From: an uncultured Gammaproteobacteria bacterium
GTDB taxonomy: Bacteria; Pseudomonadota; Gammaproteobacteria; SZUA-140
NCBI GenBank assembly: GCA_945787585.1
Contig: CALZIG010000304.1
Location: 1-9,246, forward strand
DNA length: 9,246 bases
Direction of reading: 5' to 3'
Shown here one piece after another: positions 6,562 to 9,246 of this stretch. The translations under genes were made by a program, and so were the position numbers. Position 1 is the stretch's first letter. Each line of letters opens with the position of its first letter. The notes beneath the pieces are model-generated. The model made no database searches and was not told where the DNA came from. It saw only the letters and a list, made by a program, of their open reading frames with translations.

Positions 6562-8520
6562 ATGTCACTTCCCGCTGATCTTGAAAGTTCAGGTGCGCTG
6601 TTAGGCGCCGATGGCCCGTTTGCCCACCACATTGACGGCTTTGCGCCGCGAATACAGCAGCAACAGATGAGCGATGCGGTGGAGCTGGCGCTCGATAATG
6701 AGTCCGTACTGGTGTGTGAGGCGGGCACCGGCACCGGCAAGACCTTTGCCTATCTGGTACCGGCACTCCGTTTCGGTAAACGCGTGATCATCTCCACCGG
6801 TACGAAAACATTGCAGGACCAGCTTTTTCATCGTGATTTGCCCACGGTGCAGAAGGCGTTGGCGATTTCGGCGCGGGTGACGATGCTTAAAGGGCGCAGC
6901 AATTACCTTTGCATTCATCGGCTTGATCTACTGGAGCAATCTGGCAGCGCACATGCCAAGCACCTCGCCAATGATTTTCTCGCGGTGCGTGAATGGGCGG
7001 GGAAGACGCGCAGTGGTGATGTTGCCGAGATTAAGGGGATCGATGAAGCGGCACCGATCTGGCCGCAGGTCACTTCGACCAGTGAGAACTGCCTTGGGCA
7101 GGAGTGCCCATCGTTTAGCGATTGCCATGTGGTGAAGGCGCGCAAGCGTGCGCAGGAGGCCGACATCGTGGTGATCAATCACCACCTATTGTTTTCAGAC
7201 ATGGTATTGAGGGAAGAGGGTTTTGGTGAACTGCTACCCAGTGCCGATGGCTTTATCCTCGATGAGGCGCATCAACTGCCGGAGATCGCCTCGAACTTTT
7301 TTGGCCAGTTTCTCAGCGGACGTCAACTGCTTGACCTGGGGCGTGATGTGATCGCTGAACAGCTCAATGAAGCGGGTGATATGCCAGTGCTTGCGCAGAG
7401 TGCGCAGCAGCTGGAAAAAGAGCTCTATGATTTTCGCCTCGCGCTCGGCATGAAAAAACAGCGCGCCCCGTGGCAGGAATTGCGTGACCTGCCTGCCGTT
7501 AAACTTGGCATGGAAGTGATCGAAACGCAGTTGCAAAAATTGTCCGATCAGCTTGAAGAGGCAGCCGTGCGTGGCAAAGGGCTGGAGAGCTGCTGGAAGC
7601 GTAGCATTGAGTTGATGCATCGTTTACAGGCCTTTAGTCAGGCCAATCAAGAGGAGCGTATTCAGTGGTATGAGACGACGCGACGTTCATTTATGTTGCA
7701 TGATACCCCGATGAATATCGCCGCGACCTTTCACCAACATACGCTACGCTACAAAAGTGCGTGGGTGTATACTTCTGCGACGCTCGCGGTGGGGGATAAC
7801 TTTGACCATTTTACTTCACGGCTTGGGGTCGAAAATGCAGAAACGGCGCGTTGGGATAGTCCGTTTGATTTTCGCAGTAACAGTGTGCTCTATCTCCCGG
7901 AAGATCTTCCGGAGCCTAACTCTTCACAACACGTCGAAGCCGTTATCGATAAATCATTACCGATTTTAGAGGCGTGTGGTGGCGGTGCCTTTCTGCTTTT
8001 TACCAGCCACCGTGCATTGCAGCGCGCGGCAGAATTACTGGAAGCGAAAGGGTTCGAAGCGCCGTTACTGATTCAGGGGAGTGCACCGCGCAACGAACTG
8101 CTGGATACTTTCCGTGCGCTTGGCAATGCGGTGTTGCTCGGCACCAGCAGCTTCTGGGAGGGGGTCGATGTGCGTGGGGATGCGCTGTCGTGTGTCATCA
8201 TTGATAAGCTGCCGTTCGTGACGCCGGATGATCCGGTATTGCAGGCACGTATGGATGCACTAAAAAAGAGTGGTGGCAATCCCTTTCGAGACTTTCTTTT
8301 ACCCAACGCAGTGATTACCCTGAAACAGGGCGCAGGAAGATTAATCCGTGATGTAAATGACCGCGGTGTGTTGATGCTGTGTGATCCGCGGCTGGTGACA
8401 AAGTCTTATGGCAAAACCTTTTTGAAGAATCTGCCGCCGATGCTGCGCACACGCGATGAATCTAAAGTGGTTGGGTTTTTGAAAATGGGAAAAAAGGAAA
8501 AGGAAAAGAGTGAAAGATAA
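6562..8520 (+). CDS. yoaA: ATP-dependent DNA helicase YoaA (DinG/XPD-like, Fe-S)
   Basis: The product has 652 residues, close to E. coli YoaA (636), and I recognise YoaA-type segments throughout. It is an iron-sulfur superfamily 2 helicase related to DinG and eukaryotic XPD. In E. coli, YoaA works with the clamp-loader subunit HolC (chi) to help repair or restart stalled replication forks. Walker A EAGTGTGKT has Lys60. Four cysteines fit the 4Fe-4S site (117, 177, 182, 188), the last three in NCLGQECPSFSDC. The DEAH box is at 234-237, followed by QLP. The second helicase lobe shows SSFWEGVDVRGD (about 529-540) and the arginine-finger motif QGAGRLIRD at 589-597. All catalytic elements look intact. 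The ATG at 6562 fits the family N-terminus. There is no clear ribosome-binding site before it, and an upstream in-frame TTG at 6547 is cut off by a stop. The C-terminus ends in a Lys/Glu-rich tail. tsaB follows, as in E. coli. Confidence 0.95.
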   Translation: MSLPADLESSGALLGADGPFAHHIDGFAPRIQQQQMSDAVELALDNESVLVCEAGTGTGKTFAYLVPALRFGKRVIISTGTKTLQDQLFHRDLPTVQKALAISARVTMLKGRSNYLCIHRLDLLEQSGSAHAKHLANDFLAVREWAGKTRSGDVAEIKGIDEAAPIWPQVTSTSENCLGQECPSFSDCHVVKARKRAQEADIVVINHHLLFSDMVLREEGFGELLPSADGFILDEAHQLPEIASNFFGQFLSGRQLLDLGRDVIAEQLNEAGDMPVLAQSAQQLEKELYDFRLALGMKKQRAPWQELRDLPAVKLGMEVIETQLQKLSDQLEEAAVRGKGLESCWKRSIELMHRLQAFSQANQEERIQWYETTRRSFMLHDTPMNIAATFHQHTLRYKSAWVYTSATLAVGDNFDHFTSRLGVENAETARWDSPFDFRSNSVLYLPEDLPEPNSSQHVEAVIDKSLPILEACGGGAFLLFTSHRALQRAAELLEAKGFEAPLLIQGSAPRNELLDTFRALGNAVLLGTSSFWEGVDVRGDALSCVIIDKLPFVTPDDPVLQARMDALKKSGGNPFRDFLLPNAVITLKQGAGRLIRDVNDRGVLMLCDPRLVTKSYGKTFLKNLPPMLRTRDESKVVGFLKMGKKEKEKSER

Positions 8521-8538
8521 AAGGAGAAGCTTTTCTTT

Positions 8539-8566
8539 CGTCACTCCGGTGCAGACTGGAATGACG
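8539..8566. repeat. Extragenic imperfect hairpin between yoaA and tsaB
   Basis: CGTCACTCCGGT (8539-8550) pairs with ACTGGAATGACG (8555-8566) around a GCAG loop. The 12-position stem has one C-A mismatch and one G-T wobble. No T-run follows on either strand, so it is not a standard intrinsic terminator. Its GTCA-TCCGG...GGAATGAC composition is reminiscent of short palindromic elements dispersed between genes in many proteobacteria. That identity is from memory and needs other copies in the genome. It would lie in any yoaA-tsaB transcript and could affect mRNA stability or tsaB expression. Confidence 0.6.
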
Positions 8567-8586
8567 GCCAACATATAAAATCATTT

Positions 8587-9246
8587 ATGAAACTACTCGC
8601 AATTGACACCTCCACCGAAGCCTGTTCCGCCGCACTCGCTATCGACGGCCATATTAGTGAACGCTATGAGATTGCACCGCGCAAGCATGCTGAGCTTATT
8701 CTTCCTATGATCGAAGCACTGCTTGCGGATGCCGGTTGCACGCTGGCGCAGATGGACGCGATCGCCTTTGGCCGCGGCCCTGGTGCATTCACCGGCATAC
8801 GCATCGGTACTGGAGTGGTGCAGGGGCTGGCGTTTTCGATTGATCGCCCCGTCGTGCCGGTCTCATCACTGGCGGCGATAGCGTATGGCGCGATGTCTGA
8901 ATTTAATACAGACAATGTACTGGCGGGTATTGATGCGCGCATGGGCGAAGTTTATTGGGGGGTGTATCAGCGCAGTGTAGCGGAGGGTGTGAAGCTACTG
9001 GGCGAAGAGGTTGTCTGCAAGCCAGAAGAGACCTTTATACCTGAATCTGTATCAGATAACTTAATTGGGGCGGGCACTGCCTGGCAGACGTACGGCGAGT
9101 TGCTGATGGCGCGATATGAAGGGCTAGTCGCTGAACACCATTCGGAAATATTTCCGCGCGCACGGGATATCGCAGCGCTCGGCGTGATTGGATTTGAAGC
9201 AGGACTGGCCGTCAGTGCAGAAGACGCGCAGCCGGTTTACTTGCGG
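8587..9246 (+). CDS. tsaB: tRNA threonylcarbamoyladenosine biosynthesis protein TsaB (partial, 3' end cut)
   Basis: The frame is open for 220 codons to the window edge. TsaB is a catalytically inactive ASKHA-fold partner of TsaD. With TsaE it supports transfer of the threonylcarbamoyl group to A37 of ANN-decoding tRNAs (the t6A modification) in the cytoplasm. The protein begins MKLLAIDTSTEACSAAL, the family's first phosphate-loop-like strand. It contains KHAELILPMI (about 36-45), the signature GPGAFTGIRIG at 64-74, then SSLAAIAYG and GIDARMGEVYWGVY. It ends at VYLR, which in TsaB proteins lies close to the C-terminus, so only about ten residues are probably missing. I chose ATG 8587 because it fits the family N-terminus exactly. 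The bases just upstream have no Shine-Dalgarno match; the only good one, AAGGAG at 8521-8526, is about 60 bases away, before the hairpin. The yoaA-tsaB order matches E. coli. Confidence 0.94.
   Translation, partial: MKLLAIDTSTEACSAALAIDGHISERYEIAPRKHAELILPMIEALLADAGCTLAQMDAIAFGRGPGAFTGIRIGTGVVQGLAFSIDRPVVPVSSLAAIAYGAMSEFNTDNVLAGIDARMGEVYWGVYQRSVAEGVKLLGEEVVCKPEETFIPESVSDNLIGAGTAWQTYGELLMARYEGLVAEHHSEIFPRARDIAALGVIGFEAGLAVSAEDAQPVYLR

Noticed and set aside
8574..8579. TATAAA before tsaB as a -10 promoter box
   Set aside because: It lies only eight bases from the ATG with no -35 match at the right distance; a leader that short is unlikely.
1..9246. CRISPR array, tRNA, rRNA, insertion sequence or phage genes
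   Set aside because: I saw no regularly spaced repeats, cloverleaf or rRNA-like stretches, transposase motifs or phage structural genes in either strand.

Overview
The window looks like a chromosomal segment of a gammaproteobacterium of moderate G+C. The best clue is its right end, where a YoaA-type DinG-family helicase is followed by tsaB. That gene order is known from Escherichia coli (yoaA-tsaB) and its relatives. I cannot name a genus. Genes on the left are visibly more A+T-rich than those on the right, so the left third may be accessory and the right half conserved housekeeping DNA.

Region 1 (1-4072, + strand) is a tight run of cell-envelope genes: the last codons of a cut-off gene; a secreted protein with an unrecognised six-cysteine domain and a PDZ domain; an ankyrin-repeat outer-membrane-type lipoprotein; and a second secreted protein that is essentially the six-cysteine domain alone. 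The 26 bases at the window's left edge encode the same C-terminal tail (FLNSMGQ, then TAA) as the lipoprotein that ends at 3258. In both places the next gene starts one base after the stop. The visible genes are therefore part of a tandemly duplicated [ankyrin lipoprotein - secreted partner] pair whose first lipoprotein lies mostly outside the window. This is the most unusual structure here, and its function is unknown to me.

Region 2 (4073-4320) is a 248-base gap between convergent genes, with no gene I can support. Region 3 (4321-5862, - strand) encodes a fusion of an aminoglycoside-phosphotransferase-like kinase domain to a P-loop kinase domain. Region 4 is a short A+T-rich divergent promoter region (about 5863-5987). 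Region 5 (5988-6518, + strand) is a small conserved hypothetical protein with a possible PD-(D/E)xK-like arrangement.

Region 6 (6562-9246, + strand) carries yoaA, an iron-sulfur XPD/DinG-like helicase linked to replication-fork repair, and tsaB, needed for the universal t6A tRNA modification. tsaB runs off the right edge, probably about ten codons short. A 28-base imperfect hairpin lies between yoaA and tsaB, where a ribosome-binding site for tsaB would be expected.

I saw no rRNA, tRNA, CRISPR array, insertion sequence or phage gene.
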